Part shown: one piece after another, positions 6,565-14,295 of the stretch
Numbering within the stretch: position 1 is the stretch's first letter
How the letters are laid out: every line of letters begins with the position of its first letter
From: Candidatus Iainarchaeum sp.
GTDB lineage: Archaea; Iainarchaeota; Iainarchaeia; Iainarchaeales; JAAZKV01
Direction of reading: 5' to 3'
Assembly: GCA_028702895.1 (NCBI GenBank)
Contig: JAQVNZ010000001.1
Location: 2,125 to 36,234 of the forward strand
Length of the DNA: 34,110 nt
Position numbers and translations under genes: made by a program
The notes under the pieces: model-generated
Told to the model about the DNA's origin: nothing
Seen by the model: only the letters and a program-made list of their open reading frames with translations
Databases searched by the model: none

Positions 6565-6628
6565 TTTATATCGACCTCCATTTTTTTATTTAAAAGAATA
6601 AACATTTTCTTGTATTTAAACTTTTGTT

Positions 6629-6753
6629 TTTTTTTAATTTTAAAAATTATTTTTTTATTTAATTTTATTTTTTTTAAATTATTTTTTTATGTTGTTAAAA
6701 GTTTATTTTTTTAATTTTAAAAATTATTTTTTTATTTAATTTTATTTTTTTTA
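6629..6753. repeat. 48-bp exact direct repeat in AT-only spacer
   Basis: Bases 6629-6676 are repeated exactly at 6706-6753 (offset 77). A second, shorter near-duplication with a period of about 47 bases lies at 6779-6860 (TTTTATTTTTTTAAAATTAG type). The whole spacer 6565-6856 is almost pure A/T and contains no gene. It probably grew by slippage or tandem duplication. Confidence 0.6.
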
Positions 6754-6856
6754 TTATTAATTTTTTTAAATTTATTATTTTAATATTTTATTTTTTTAAA
6801 ATTAGTTTTTATATTTAATAATTATTTTAATGTTTTATTTTTTTTAAAATTAGTTT

Positions 6857-7591
6857 TTAAATATTATAATCTTCATCTATGCTATGAACTTTTATTCCGT
6901 TTTCGCTTATTTCCATTGGGTGTAAATCTTCTGAATGTTTTGTTGCTCTCATTTTTCGTATGTGTAATGTTCTATTGCTTTGTGTTCCCATTCCCATGTA
7001 ATGTAATACTATTACGCCGTCTGCTACAAATTCTTCTACTCCATATTTTCCTAATTGTTTTGATTCTGGATCTATTTCTGTTGTTAATACTGTGGTAACT
7101 CCTGCTCGGGATAATAAATAAACTGTTTTTAAAATTGCTTTTCGAATATCGTGTTGTTTTTCAAAGTTCATTCCAAGTGCTGGTATTGAATCAATCACTA
7201 CGCGTTTTGCTTTAATTTTTTTTATTGCTTTCATTAATTCTAATAGTAATTTATCTAAATCAAATCCTGTCATTGGTAATGAAAATTCTTCATCGCTTGG
7301 TATTCCTATTTTTGATATTGTTCCATCTATTATTTTTACTAAATTATTATCTTCTAATTTTCGTATATTCCAACCAAATCGTAACATATCTTCTCTTATT
7401 AAATCTGGGCGTTCGTCTAATGTTAAATATATTCCTGGTTCATTTAATTCTGCCCCATTAAGTAAAAATTGCATTGCAAATATGGTTTTTCCCGTTCCTG
7501 TTCCACCACTTATTAAAAAACTTCGTCCTTCGGGAAATCCGCCTTCAATTAATTTATCAAAACCTGATATTCCTGTTTTTACCCTATTCAT
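6857..7591 (-). CDS. KaiC-like RecA-superfamily ATPase
   Basis: A single KaiC domain of 244 residues. It starts with T-G-I-S-G-F-D-K-L-I-E-G-G-F-P-E-G, followed by Walker A G-G-T-G-T-G-K-T at 29-36. The Y-L-T-L-D-E-R segment sits where KaiC has its catalytic acid pair. Walker B is R-V-V-I-D-S-I-P, and there is a C-terminal H-I-R-K-M-R-A-T-K-H motif typical of archaeal KaiC-like proteins. These are ATP-driven switches linked in archaea to motility, signalling and membrane complexes. Its own target is unknown. It follows the secreted anchored protein by 25 bases on the same strand, so the pair is likely an operon. Length and motifs look intact. Confidence 0.9.
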   Translation of the reverse strand: MNRVKTGISGFDKLIEGGFPEGRSFLISGGTGTGKTIFAMQFLLNGAELNEPGIYLTLDERPDLIREDMLRFGWNIRKLEDNNLVKIIDGTISKIGIPSDEEFSLPMTGFDLDKLLLELMKAIKKIKAKRVVIDSIPALGMNFEKQHDIRKAILKTVYLLSRAGVTTVLTTEIDPESKQLGKYGVEEFVADGVIVLHYMGMGTQSNRTLHIRKMRATKHSEDLHPMEISENGIKVHSIDEDYNI

Positions 7592-7616
7592 ATTATCATC
7601 TACTTCTTTGTTATTT

Positions 7617-8828
7617 TTAATTCTTTTTGTTTTTGATTTTTATATTATATCCTTTCCAGACTATTATTGTAATAATTATAATAACAATTATAATAATTAT
7701 TCCTTGAAATGGATTATTTCCTTGTTTTTGTTCCCAGTCTTGTATTGAATATGTTTGTATTGGGATTTCAATTATTTTTGTTTTAATTGTTGCGTCAGTA
7801 TCTTGGTATTCTATTATTGCTTTTATTTTTTCAACATGTGTTGTTATGTCAGAATTTACTATTATGTCTGTTTTAATAGAATCCACATCATTTGGTGTTA
7901 GTGTTCCAATAAATTGTTTTGGTTTTTCAATTTTTCCAATGGCGGTTTCTAATTTAATTATTATGAATTCTGCTTTTCCTGCGCCTTTGTTAAATAATTC
8001 TAGTGCAATAGTTTGTTTTTTTCCTGCGATTAATTCAATATTTTCTCTTAAACTAATATCAAAATCAACTTCACCAGAAACCTTAAATCCAATATTAGTT
8101 ATTTGTTCTTTTCTTTCTCCTGCGCTATTTGTGTTTGATATTGTTATGGGTAGAGTATAATTTTTTAGGGTTGCTTCACGATTAACACTGACTTTTATCA
8201 TTCTTGTTGTTTCTTGTTTTGGTTCTAATTTTTCAATAAATGCAATTGCTGATCCAAGCGGAGTTATTTCTCTTTCTGTTACTATTCCACTTTGTGATAC
8301 TGTTCTATCTTCTTTTAATTCTAAATAAATATCGTATGCTGTACTAGTGCCAATATTTTTTACTGTGAAAATAATTTCTTGTTCTTGTCCTGGAACTAAT
8401 TTTTGAATTGATGTTTCAATCACTTTTAATAATGGTTCTTTTCCAGCAACTTTTATTGGGTTATTGGTTATTTTTCCATTTGGTTGTTCTTTAGAAGTTA
8501 TTTTTATTGGTAAGGTATATGTTAAATTTTCTGCACTAGGGTCAACATAAACTTTGAATTGTGTTAAAGCTAACCCATATTTGTTAATTGTTCCTATTTC
8601 TTTTATTATATCTTCTTTTATTTCAAAAGGGTATGTGTTTTCTAATTCTATTGTGACTTGTGTTTGGGGAATAGTTTCATTATTTTCTATTTGTATAAAA
8701 ACTGTTATCATACTTCCGGGTATTGCTGGGCTTGGATTATAGCTTATTTGGGTTATTTGCGGGGGGGATGCAAAAGCACCCATTGTTAAAACTAAAAGTA
8801 TTAATATTATTAAAAATTGTTTTTTCAT
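7617..8828 (-). CDS. Secreted, C-terminally anchored CARDB/COG1361-like surface protein
   Basis: Residues 1-20 form a signal peptide (basic start M-K-K, hydrophobic core, A-F-A-S-P cleavage region). The body (about 25-360) is a series of immunoglobulin-like beta domains. It opens with the Y-N-P-S-P-A-I-P-G-S segment and has repeated strands ending in G-x-G-x-A or G-T-S-T-A-Y-D, as in the COG1361/NEW3 group of archaeal cell-surface proteins. Residues about 372-393 are a transmembrane helix made almost wholly of I and V, followed by a basic K-rich cytoplasmic end. The start has a GGGGG Shine-Dalgarno. Linkage to the KaiC-like ATPase suggests an envelope-associated pair. The ligand is unknown. 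Confidence 0.8.
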   Translation of the reverse strand: MKKQFLIILILLVLTMGAFASPPQITQISYNPSPAIPGSMITVFIQIENNETIPQTQVTIELENTYPFEIKEDIIKEIGTINKYGLALTQFKVYVDPSAENLTYTLPIKITSKEQPNGKITNNPIKVAGKEPLLKVIETSIQKLVPGQEQEIIFTVKNIGTSTAYDIYLELKEDRTVSQSGIVTEREITPLGSAIAFIEKLEPKQETTRMIKVSVNREATLKNYTLPITISNTNSAGERKEQITNIGFKVSGEVDFDISLRENIELIAGKKQTIALELFNKGAGKAEFIIIKLETAIGKIEKPKQFIGTLTPNDVDSIKTDIIVNSDITTHVEKIKAIIEYQDTDATIKTKIIEIPIQTYSIQDWEQKQGNNPFQGIIIIIVIIIITIIVWKGYNIKIKNKKN

Positions 8829-8959
8829 CTTTTATTCCCCCTAATTATTAAAAGATACATTTGCTTATTAAATTATTTGTTAATTTTTAATAGTTTGATT
8901 TTATTAATAATATTTTTTTATTAAATTTATTATTATTAGTTTATTTTTTTAGTTGTTAT

Positions 8960-10750
8960 CTATTGTCGTTCAATGCTTTGTATTGAATTAATTTCTTGTA
9001 GTTTTTTTATTAATTTTTCTAATGTTTGAATATTTTTAACATCAATTTCAAATACTGCTTCGACATATCCACTAGTTTTTATTTTAAAATTACTAGATCT
9101 TAATTTTATTTTATTTTTTTTAAATTCTTCTAATATTTCTCCGAGTAGTCCTATTCGATCTATCGCATTTATTTTAAGTTTTGTAGTCCCTTTGGTTTTT
9201 TCAAATGATATTTCAATTAATTTGTTTTTGTTAATTTTTTTTATGTTTGGACAATCTTTTTTATGAATTATTATTTTTCTTTTAGTAGTTTTTACTCCTA
9301 TTACATCTTCTCCTGGTAAGGGATTACAACATTCAGCCATTTTAATTTTTTTTTCTTGTTGGATTAGTGGTTTTTTGGTAGTTTGTGTTGTTTTTATTCC
9401 AAAATAATTTTTTATTCGTGATTTTGCTTTTTCACTTTTTACTATCATTAACCAGTTTTGTTTTATTGTATTTTTTTTATCAATAATAATTTCAAGTCTG
9501 TCAAGATTTTTTAATTTTGTTTCAAGCGCACATAATTCTCCGTTAATTTTTGCTTGTTTTGCTTTGTTTCCAATATCAGTGTGTACTGCAAAAGCAAAGT
9601 CTAGTGCGGTTGCGTTTTCGGGTAAAGATATTATTTCGTTTTTTGGAGTAAATATAAATATTTTTTCTCCTGCGATTTTTTTAGTTTTATTTTCTTCGCC
9701 AATGCTTTTTTGCCATTCAATTAATTGCCTTTCCCAACTTAATTTGTTATCAAAGTATTTATTTTTTCTAAGTCTTTTGTATTCCCAATATATGCTAGAT
9801 TCAGTTTTTAGGTGTTGTTGCCAAGTTCTTATTTGGATTTCAATTATGTCATTGTTTCGTGTTACTGCAGTGTGAATACTTTGATAATCTTTTTTACCAA
9901 TCCCTTTTCCTTCTTTTGCAATATAATCATCGAATGCTTCTTTTATAAAATTGTATTTTGAATGTATTTTTCCAAGTATTTCATAACATTCTTGTTCTTT
10001 GTTACAAATTATTCTTATTCCATAAATATCATACATTTGTTTGAAAGGAGTTTTTTTCATTTTTTCGTGAATAGAAAAAAAGTTTTTTGGTCTGCCAAAT
10101 ACTTGTGTTTTTATTTTAGTGCCCAATATTATTTCAATTTCTTTAATCATTTCTTTGATTATTTCTTCTCTTTCTTCTCTGCTTTTGTTTACAAGTTTTT
10201 TTATTTTTTCATAGCCTAGTGGATTTTCTAATTTAAAACAATTATCATTGATTCGCCAATTTATATCAGATATTCCTAATTTTGTTGTTAGGGGGGAATA
10301 AATATTTTTTGAAATAAATATTAATTTTTTCGTATTTTTTTCTATTTTTGTTTGTAATAAATCATTTGTTTCAATAATTTTTATTATTATTGTTTGTAAA
10401 TTAGTTGATAAGGATAATATTAGGGAGGTTAATGTTTCTGGTGGAAGGATGGAATAATTTTTATCTAATATTTCTTGTATTTGTATACATTCACTTATTA
10501 TTTTTAGTGTTGTTTCATTAATGTTTTCTTCTTTTTCAAATAATTTTTGGTCTTCATTTTTTAAATTTAACATTAACCAAGCAATTATTGTTTCAAAATC
10601 CATGTTTTTTTTTAAAAGTTCGTTTAATACTCTCGTGGCGTGTTCTATTTTTTCTTTTTCGTTATTTGCTTTAATTTTTTCAAATAATTTTTGAATAGTG
10701 TTTTTTGAAGTTTCTTCAAGTATTAAGTTGTCAATGTTAGACATTTCCAT
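8960..10750 (-). CDS. relA: Long RelA/SpoT-homologue, probable monofunctional (p)ppGpp synthetase
   Basis: The 596-residue protein has the whole long-RSH order. A degenerate HD region runs to about 170. The synthetase (205-325) has F-G-R220-P-K222, Y-D241-I-Y-G-I-R-I, Y289-Q-S-I-H293 and I-E304-I-Q-I-R-T. TGS follows at about 371-425. The zinc-finger-like domain has C474-C475-N-P-L-P-G, H496 and D-C500-P. ACT covers about 525-596. The hydrolase signature H-D-x-x-E-D is replaced by L-N-L-K-N-E-D (about 61-67). The loop before Y-I-A reads A-F-D-D, close to the E-x-D-D of synthetase-only RelA rather than the R-x-K-D of bifunctional enzymes. I therefore predict synthesis without hydrolysis. It is shorter than bacterial homologues (about 730), mostly in the N-terminal half. 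Long RSH proteins are rare in archaea. Confidence 0.9.
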   Translation of the reverse strand: MEMSNIDNLILEETSKNTIQKLFEKIKANNEKEKIEHATRVLNELLKKNMDFETIIAWLMLNLKNEDQKLFEKEENINETTLKIISECIQIQEILDKNYSILPPETLTSLILSLSTNLQTIIIKIIETNDLLQTKIEKNTKKLIFISKNIYSPLTTKLGISDINWRINDNCFKLENPLGYEKIKKLVNKSREEREEIIKEMIKEIEIILGTKIKTQVFGRPKNFFSIHEKMKKTPFKQMYDIYGIRIICNKEQECYEILGKIHSKYNFIKEAFDDYIAKEGKGIGKKDYQSIHTAVTRNNDIIEIQIRTWQQHLKTESSIYWEYKRLRKNKYFDNKLSWERQLIEWQKSIGEENKTKKIAGEKIFIFTPKNEIISLPENATALDFAFAVHTDIGNKAKQAKINGELCALETKLKNLDRLEIIIDKKNTIKQNWLMIVKSEKAKSRIKNYFGIKTTQTTKKPLIQQEKKIKMAECCNPLPGEDVIGVKTTKRKIIIHKKDCPNIKKINKNKLIEISFEKTKGTTKLKINAIDRIGLLGEILEEFKKNKIKLRSSNFKIKTSGYVEAVFEIDVKNIQTLEKLIKKLQEINSIQSIERQ

Positions 10751-10808
10751 ATTAACATTTTTTTGAGAAGTTTTTTTAATAACTTCCTTTATTATTTTAG
10801 TAATAGGG

Positions 10809-11123
10809 GTGGTTTTTTTGAGAATTCTTAAAAATATTGAATTAATTAAATTTCCTGAATTAGATGAAATTGATGCGGGAATATTAGAAAATAATTTAAG
10901 TAGGTTTTTAGACCGATTACAATTGGGTGATAATGATGTTTTGTCTCTTTCTTATAAAGAATATTCTAAAGGTGGATTGCGAAAACAACATGAAATAAAA
11001 GCAAAATTAGTTTTTAGTGGAAAAACATTTTCTGCTTCTGAAACCGATTGGAAATTTTTAGAAACAATTCAAACAGTTTTGAAAAAAATTGAAAAAGAAG
11101 TGCTAAAAAGCACTTCTAAGTAA
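10809..11123 (+). CDS. Small HPF/RaiA-like protein, putative ribosome hibernation factor
   Basis: The 101-104-residue product has the beta-alpha-beta-beta-beta-alpha pattern of the HPF/RaiA (S30AE) fold. An N-terminal strand leads to helix I-D-A-G-I-L-E-N-N-L-S-R-F-L-D-R-L. Strands follow with K-E-Y-S-K-G-G-L-R-K-Q-H-E-I-K-A-K-L and F-S-G-K-T-F-S-A-S. Then comes D-W-K-F-L-E-T-I-Q-T-V-L-K-K-I-E-K-E, where HPF has its D-x-Y-x-A-I-D helix. The similarity is in fold pattern, not strong identity, so this is a moderate call. TTG at 10818 is the best start, with GGGGTGG about six bases upstream. GTG at 10809 is possible. It diverges from relA across about 60 bases and ends in a terminator hairpin. 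Confidence 0.5.
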   Translation: MVFLRILKNIELIKFPELDEIDAGILENNLSRFLDRLQLGDNDVLSLSYKEYSKGGLRKQHEIKAKLVFSGKTFSASETDWKFLETIQTVLKKIEKEVLKSTSK

Positions 11124-11134
11124 TCATTTTTTCT
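11096..11134 (+). terminator. Hairpin terminator overlapping the end of the HPF-like gene
   Basis: AGAAGTGCT (11096-11104) pairs perfectly with AGCACTTCT (11109-11117) around the loop AAAA. It is followed by the stop codon and two runs of six T. The stem lies inside the last codons, so coding and termination signals are merged. Confidence 0.7.
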
Positions 11135-11357
11135 TTTTTGTTTTTATTGTTTTTTTCTTTACTGTTGCTTTTGCTGTTTTTTTCTTTACTATTGTTTTTT
11201 TCTTTACTGTTGCTTTTGCTGTTTTTTTCTTTACTGTTGCTTTTGCTGTTTTTTTTGTTGGTGTAATTGTTTCTACGGGTTTGTTTTTTTCATTTTTTAA
11301 TTCTTTTCGCATTTGTTCAATAAGGTCTTTAACAGACATCTTTTTTTCAAAAACCAT
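11124..11357 (-). CDS. Lysine-rich repeat-tail protein (77 aa)
   Basis: A strong GGAGG lies seven bases before the ATG at 11355-11357. Residues 1-30 form a charged helix (M-S-V-K-D-L-I-E-Q-M-R-K-E-L). Residues 35-77 are repeats of T-A-K-A-T-V-K-K-K and T-I-V-K-K-K, giving a very basic disordered tail of the kind seen in H1-like and HU-tail proteins. Nucleic-acid or ribosome binding is likely, with no specific function known. The TGA abuts the stop codon of the convergent HPF-like gene with no spacer. The same repeat style occurs in the 30-residue product at 6472-6564, although the repeat units differ. Confidence 0.72.
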   Translation of the reverse strand: MVFEKKMSVKDLIEQMRKELKNEKNKPVETITPTKKTAKATVKKKTAKATVKKKTIVKKKTAKATVKKKTIKTKKKK

Positions 11358-11440
11358 TTTAATCCTCCGAAGTACTTTGCAAAAATCAATGTTTTAATTC
11401 TATAAAAACGTTTTGTTTGAAAAATAGTTTATTTTTTTAG

Positions 11441-11707
11441 TGGACGTGCCAAAAAATGGAGTTTTATTTAACTTGTTTGTATCACAAAACAAACTCCACT
11501 CCGTTACCCTTCAGCGCTCTAAAATAAAATTACCGTTGCTCTGTTCCCAGCCTGGCGGGTTTCGTTTTGTTTTAGGGCCTGTAAGGACAGAGTTTCGACG
11601 CTTGTATTATGGCAATCAAATTAACATCTACCCTCTTTTTTGGCTTTGACTCCAGCATAAAGCGGGTTTCTGGTTACAAGCCACCGCTAACGGCCCAGTC
11701 TAGTCCA
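11441..11707 (-). ncRNA. Signal recognition particle (7S) RNA
   Basis: On the minus strand the 5' part contains the Alu-domain hallmark TGTAACCAGAAACC (UGUAA at about 11678-11674) inside paired arms. The S-domain helix 8 has CCAGG, a CTG-GGAA-CAG hairpin with the GNRA-type tetraloop at 11547-11544, and AGCAACGG closing the symmetric loop that SRP54 binds. The 5' GGAC and 3' GTCC ends can pair as helix 1, together with GCC/GGC. The island is much richer in G/C than its surroundings. A TATA box centred at 11734 is about 27 bases upstream of the inferred 5' end. Ends are approximate. SRP54 and FtsY are encoded at 26819 and 31511. Confidence 0.9.
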
Positions 11708-11729
11708 ATATATTCTTGTTACAAAATAC

Positions 11730-11739
11730 TTATATATAA
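11730..11739. promoter_or_regulatory. Palindromic bidirectional TATA box for SRP RNA and tgt
   Basis: TTATATATAA is a perfect 10-bp palindrome. Its centre is 24 bases before the ATG of tgt (plus strand) and about 27 bases before the inferred 5' end of SRP RNA (minus strand). One TBP site could thus serve both directions. This is inferred from spacing. Confidence 0.65.
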
Positions 11740-11757
11740 TTGTGATTTATTTTTGTT

Positions 11758-12882
11758 ATGTCTTGTTTTAAAGTTTGTTTTAAAAGTGGTGGTGCGAGGA
11801 CTGGGAGGTTGAGTACTGCCCATGGTAAAATTAACACTCCTTTTTTCATGCCTGTTGCAACAAAAGGTGCTGTTAAAAATATTATTCACTCGGACTTAAA
11901 AAAAATGGGTTTTGAATGTCTTATTTCTAATGCGTTTATTAATTATTTAAATCCTGGTCTTTCATTGATTGATTCTGCTATGGGGTTGCATAAATTTATG
12001 TCTTGGGATAAAGCGTTGTTTACTGATTCGGGTGGGTTTCAATTAATTTTAGATCATTTTTCTCCAAAAATAAATGATGCTGGAGTTTCTATGATTAATC
12101 CGTTTAATAAGAGTAGAGAATTAATTTCTCCAGAAAAATCAATTAGTATTCAAAATAGTCTTGGTTCCGATGTTGCAATGTGTCTGGATCATCAACCAAT
12201 TTTTGGGAAGAGTCGTGTTGATTATTTAGAATCAACAATTAGAACTATTGAATGGGCGAAACGTTGTATTGTTTTTCATAACTCTAATGAAAATAAAATT
12301 AATCCTAATCAATTACTTTTTGGTATTGTTCAAGGGGGTAATCATATTGATCTTAGAAAGAAATGTGCGTTAGCACTTTTGCAATTAGGTTTTGATGGTG
12401 TTGCTTTGGGTGGCTTTGGAATTGGCGAAGCGCAAAATGATATGTTTAATATTATTAAACAAACAAAAAAAGTTTTGCCCGAAAATAATTGTACTTATGT
12501 TATGGGGATTGGTTCGCCTTTAGAAATTCTTAATTGTGTTTCTGTTGGTGTTGATTGTTTTGATTCTGCTTATCCTACTAGGATGGCGCGACATGGTTTA
12601 ATTTTTACTTCTGTGGGAAACATTCAAATTGATAAAAGCATTAATAAAAATTCTTTTTTACCACTGGATGATTCTTGTGATTGTTTTGTTTGTAAAACTT
12701 ATTCTAGAGCGTATTTGCACCATTTGTTTAAGACTCATGAACAAAATGCACATATTCTTCTTTCATATCATAATATTTATTTTATTCAAAACTTAATAAA
12801 AAATATTAGGGTTTCTATTAAAGAAAATAATTTTAATATTTTTAAAAAAGAGTTTGAATTAAAATATATAAAAAAATTTTGA
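11758..12882 (+). CDS. tgt: tRNA-guanine transglycosylase, short bacterial-like (queuine/preQ1) type
   Basis: The enzyme swaps guanine in tRNA for a 7-deazaguanine base. At 374 residues it is one TIM barrel with no C-terminal PUA region, unlike archaeosine TGT. Motifs: H-G-K-I-N-T-P-F-F-M-P-V-A-T-K-G at 22-37, T-D90-S-G-G-F-Q, D144, V-Q192-G-G, G-G-F-G-I-G-E, and nucleophile D259 in F-D-S-A-Y-P-T-R. The zinc set is C307-x-C309-x2-C312 with S-R-A-Y-L-H-H-L and H338, as in bacterial Tgt. The usual D-E-C after D144 is D-H-Q here. This points to G34 (queuosine-type) rather than G15 modification, but specificity is inferred. The transcript is probably leaderless. No queuosine synthesis genes are present, so the base may be salvaged. 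Confidence 0.9.
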   Translation: MSCFKVCFKSGGARTGRLSTAHGKINTPFFMPVATKGAVKNIIHSDLKKMGFECLISNAFINYLNPGLSLIDSAMGLHKFMSWDKALFTDSGGFQLILDHFSPKINDAGVSMINPFNKSRELISPEKSISIQNSLGSDVAMCLDHQPIFGKSRVDYLESTIRTIEWAKRCIVFHNSNENKINPNQLLFGIVQGGNHIDLRKKCALALLQLGFDGVALGGFGIGEAQNDMFNIIKQTKKVLPENNCTYVMGIGSPLEILNCVSVGVDCFDSAYPTRMARHGLIFTSVGNIQIDKSINKNSFLPLDDSCDCFVCKTYSRAYLHHLFKTHEQNAHILLSYHNIYFIQNLIKNIRVSIKENNFNIFKKEFELKYIKKF

Positions 12883-12984
12883 TAAGTTTTATATTTATTA
12901 AAAAAGTTAATATTTTTTTTATATTAAATAAAAAAATTGGTTAACAAAATAGTTTTTTTTATTTTATTAACCAATGTTCTTTTT

Positions 12985-13932
12985 TTAAACGTCTTCTATT
13001 CCGTTTTCGGTTATTCTATATAGTGCTTCTCCATCTGGCAGTGATGGTGAATCCACTAATTTTGCAACTCTTTTATCTTCTTTACTTTTTCTTAAATATA
13101 GTCTAGTTTTTGTTGCGTGTCCAACAATGTTTCCTCCAACTGGGGTTGTTGGATCTCCAAATAAGATGTCTGGCCTTTCCATTACTTGGTTTGTTACTAG
13201 TACTACAATATTATACATTTCTGCAACTTGTTGTAATGTTCGCAAATGTTTGTTTAACTTTTTTTGTCTTTCAGATAAAGTTCCACGTCCAATATATTCT
13301 GCTCTAAATTGGGCCATTAGTGAATCTACTATCAGTAATTTAATGTTTTTTTCTTTTATCATGTCTTTTGATTTTTCTGCGAGAATCATTTGGTGATCTG
13401 CATTATATGCTCTTGCTACATGAATATTTTTTAATGTTTCTTCAACATCTAATCCTAATTTTTTTGCTACTTGTATTATTCTTTCTGGTCTAAAAGAATT
13501 TTCAGAATCAATATACAAACAACCGCCTTCTAATCCACCTAATTCTTTTGGTAATTGTACTGTTACTGCGGTTTGAAAACACCATTGGCTTTTTCCTGAT
13601 GCCATTTTTCCATAAACTTCGGTGATAGATTGTGTTTCTATTCCTCCACCAATTAAGGTGTCTAATTCTTTTGATCCTGTAGTTATTCTTCCGACTAATT
13701 TTCTTTTTTCAGCTAAAATATCTGCTGATTCAAATCCCATTTCAAGCGCGTCTCTTGCTGCTTTAATTGCTTTGTCTGCTGTTCCGTCTCCTAATCCCGC
13801 GATTTCTTTTAATTCCATTGGGGATGCTATTGCCATGGATTCTAATGTTTTAAAACCTGCATCCATTAATTTTTTTGCTGCTGCTTCACCCACTCCTGGT
13901 AAATCGTTAATTGTTTCTATTTTTTTCGCCAT
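12985..13932 (-). CDS. radA: DNA repair and recombination protein RadA
   Basis: RadA is the archaeal Rad51/RecA recombinase that forms filaments on single-stranded DNA. The 315-residue protein has the expected N-terminal helix-hairpin-helix domain (about 5-60: L-P-G-V-G-E-A-A-A-K-K-L) and an ATPase core. Walker A is G108-K-M-A-S-G-K114-S, Walker B L-L-I-V-D-S-L-M, and the L2/ATP-cap region ends with the G-G-N-I-V-G-H-A-T-K-T-R motif. Walker A usually reads G-E-F-G-S-G-K-T, so the first half is unusual, but the catalytic G-K-S is intact. There is no intein. The start has a GAGGTGAT Shine-Dalgarno eight bases upstream. Confidence 0.96.
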   Translation of the reverse strand: MAKKIETINDLPGVGEAAAKKLMDAGFKTLESMAIASPMELKEIAGLGDGTADKAIKAARDALEMGFESADILAEKRKLVGRITTGSKELDTLIGGGIETQSITEVYGKMASGKSQWCFQTAVTVQLPKELGGLEGGCLYIDSENSFRPERIIQVAKKLGLDVEETLKNIHVARAYNADHQMILAEKSKDMIKEKNIKLLIVDSLMAQFRAEYIGRGTLSERQKKLNKHLRTLQQVAEMYNIVVLVTNQVMERPDILFGDPTTPVGGNIVGHATKTRLYLRKSKEDKRVAKLVDSPSLPDGEALYRITENGIEDV

Positions 13933-14295
13933 TTAATCACCTCATGTAGAACACATTGAAAACATAATTGGCGCAATATATTCCCTTGCGTTCTTTAGTA
14001 ATTCTTCTGCTATTGTTATTTATAAATAAGTGTTAGGTTTAATGCCGTTGAATATTTTTTAAAAAAATTTGTCCTAGTTTGTGAGATTTTAGTAATTAGC
14101 TTTATTAATCTATTATTGCTTGAATATAAAATGCCGATTTTTTTAGAATAAAAATTATTATTTTAACACAATACTTTGTTGTGAATTTATTTAATATTTT
14201 TTTCTAAATGAAATAATTTTTTGTGATAAATTGTTTTATTATGGCGTAAGCATCGTATATGATTTTTATCATTTTTAAATTTTTGAAGTGTTATT
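13933..14295. other. 363-bp spacer with a TGTCCTAG repeat
   Basis: I find no gene on either strand. The spacer holds the radA leader, the repeat TGTCCTAGTTTGTGAGATTTT-like copy at 14070-14090, two ATGCCG words (14042 and about 14132), and a weak CACAA/TTGTG hairpin near 14165. An imperfect palindrome ATCGTATATGAT lies near 14253. Promoter elements for the small plus-strand frame at 14296 could lie at its end. Confidence 0.5.

Noticed and set aside
6411-6593. Plus-strand hydrophobic frame with L-Q-L-F-S-L-L repeats
   Set aside because: It is the antisense of the lysine repeat gene and of its terminator hairpin.
11440-11812. Plus-strand open frames upstream of tgt
   Set aside because: They run through the SRP RNA gene on the other strand. 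RNA hallmarks and base composition explain the openness.
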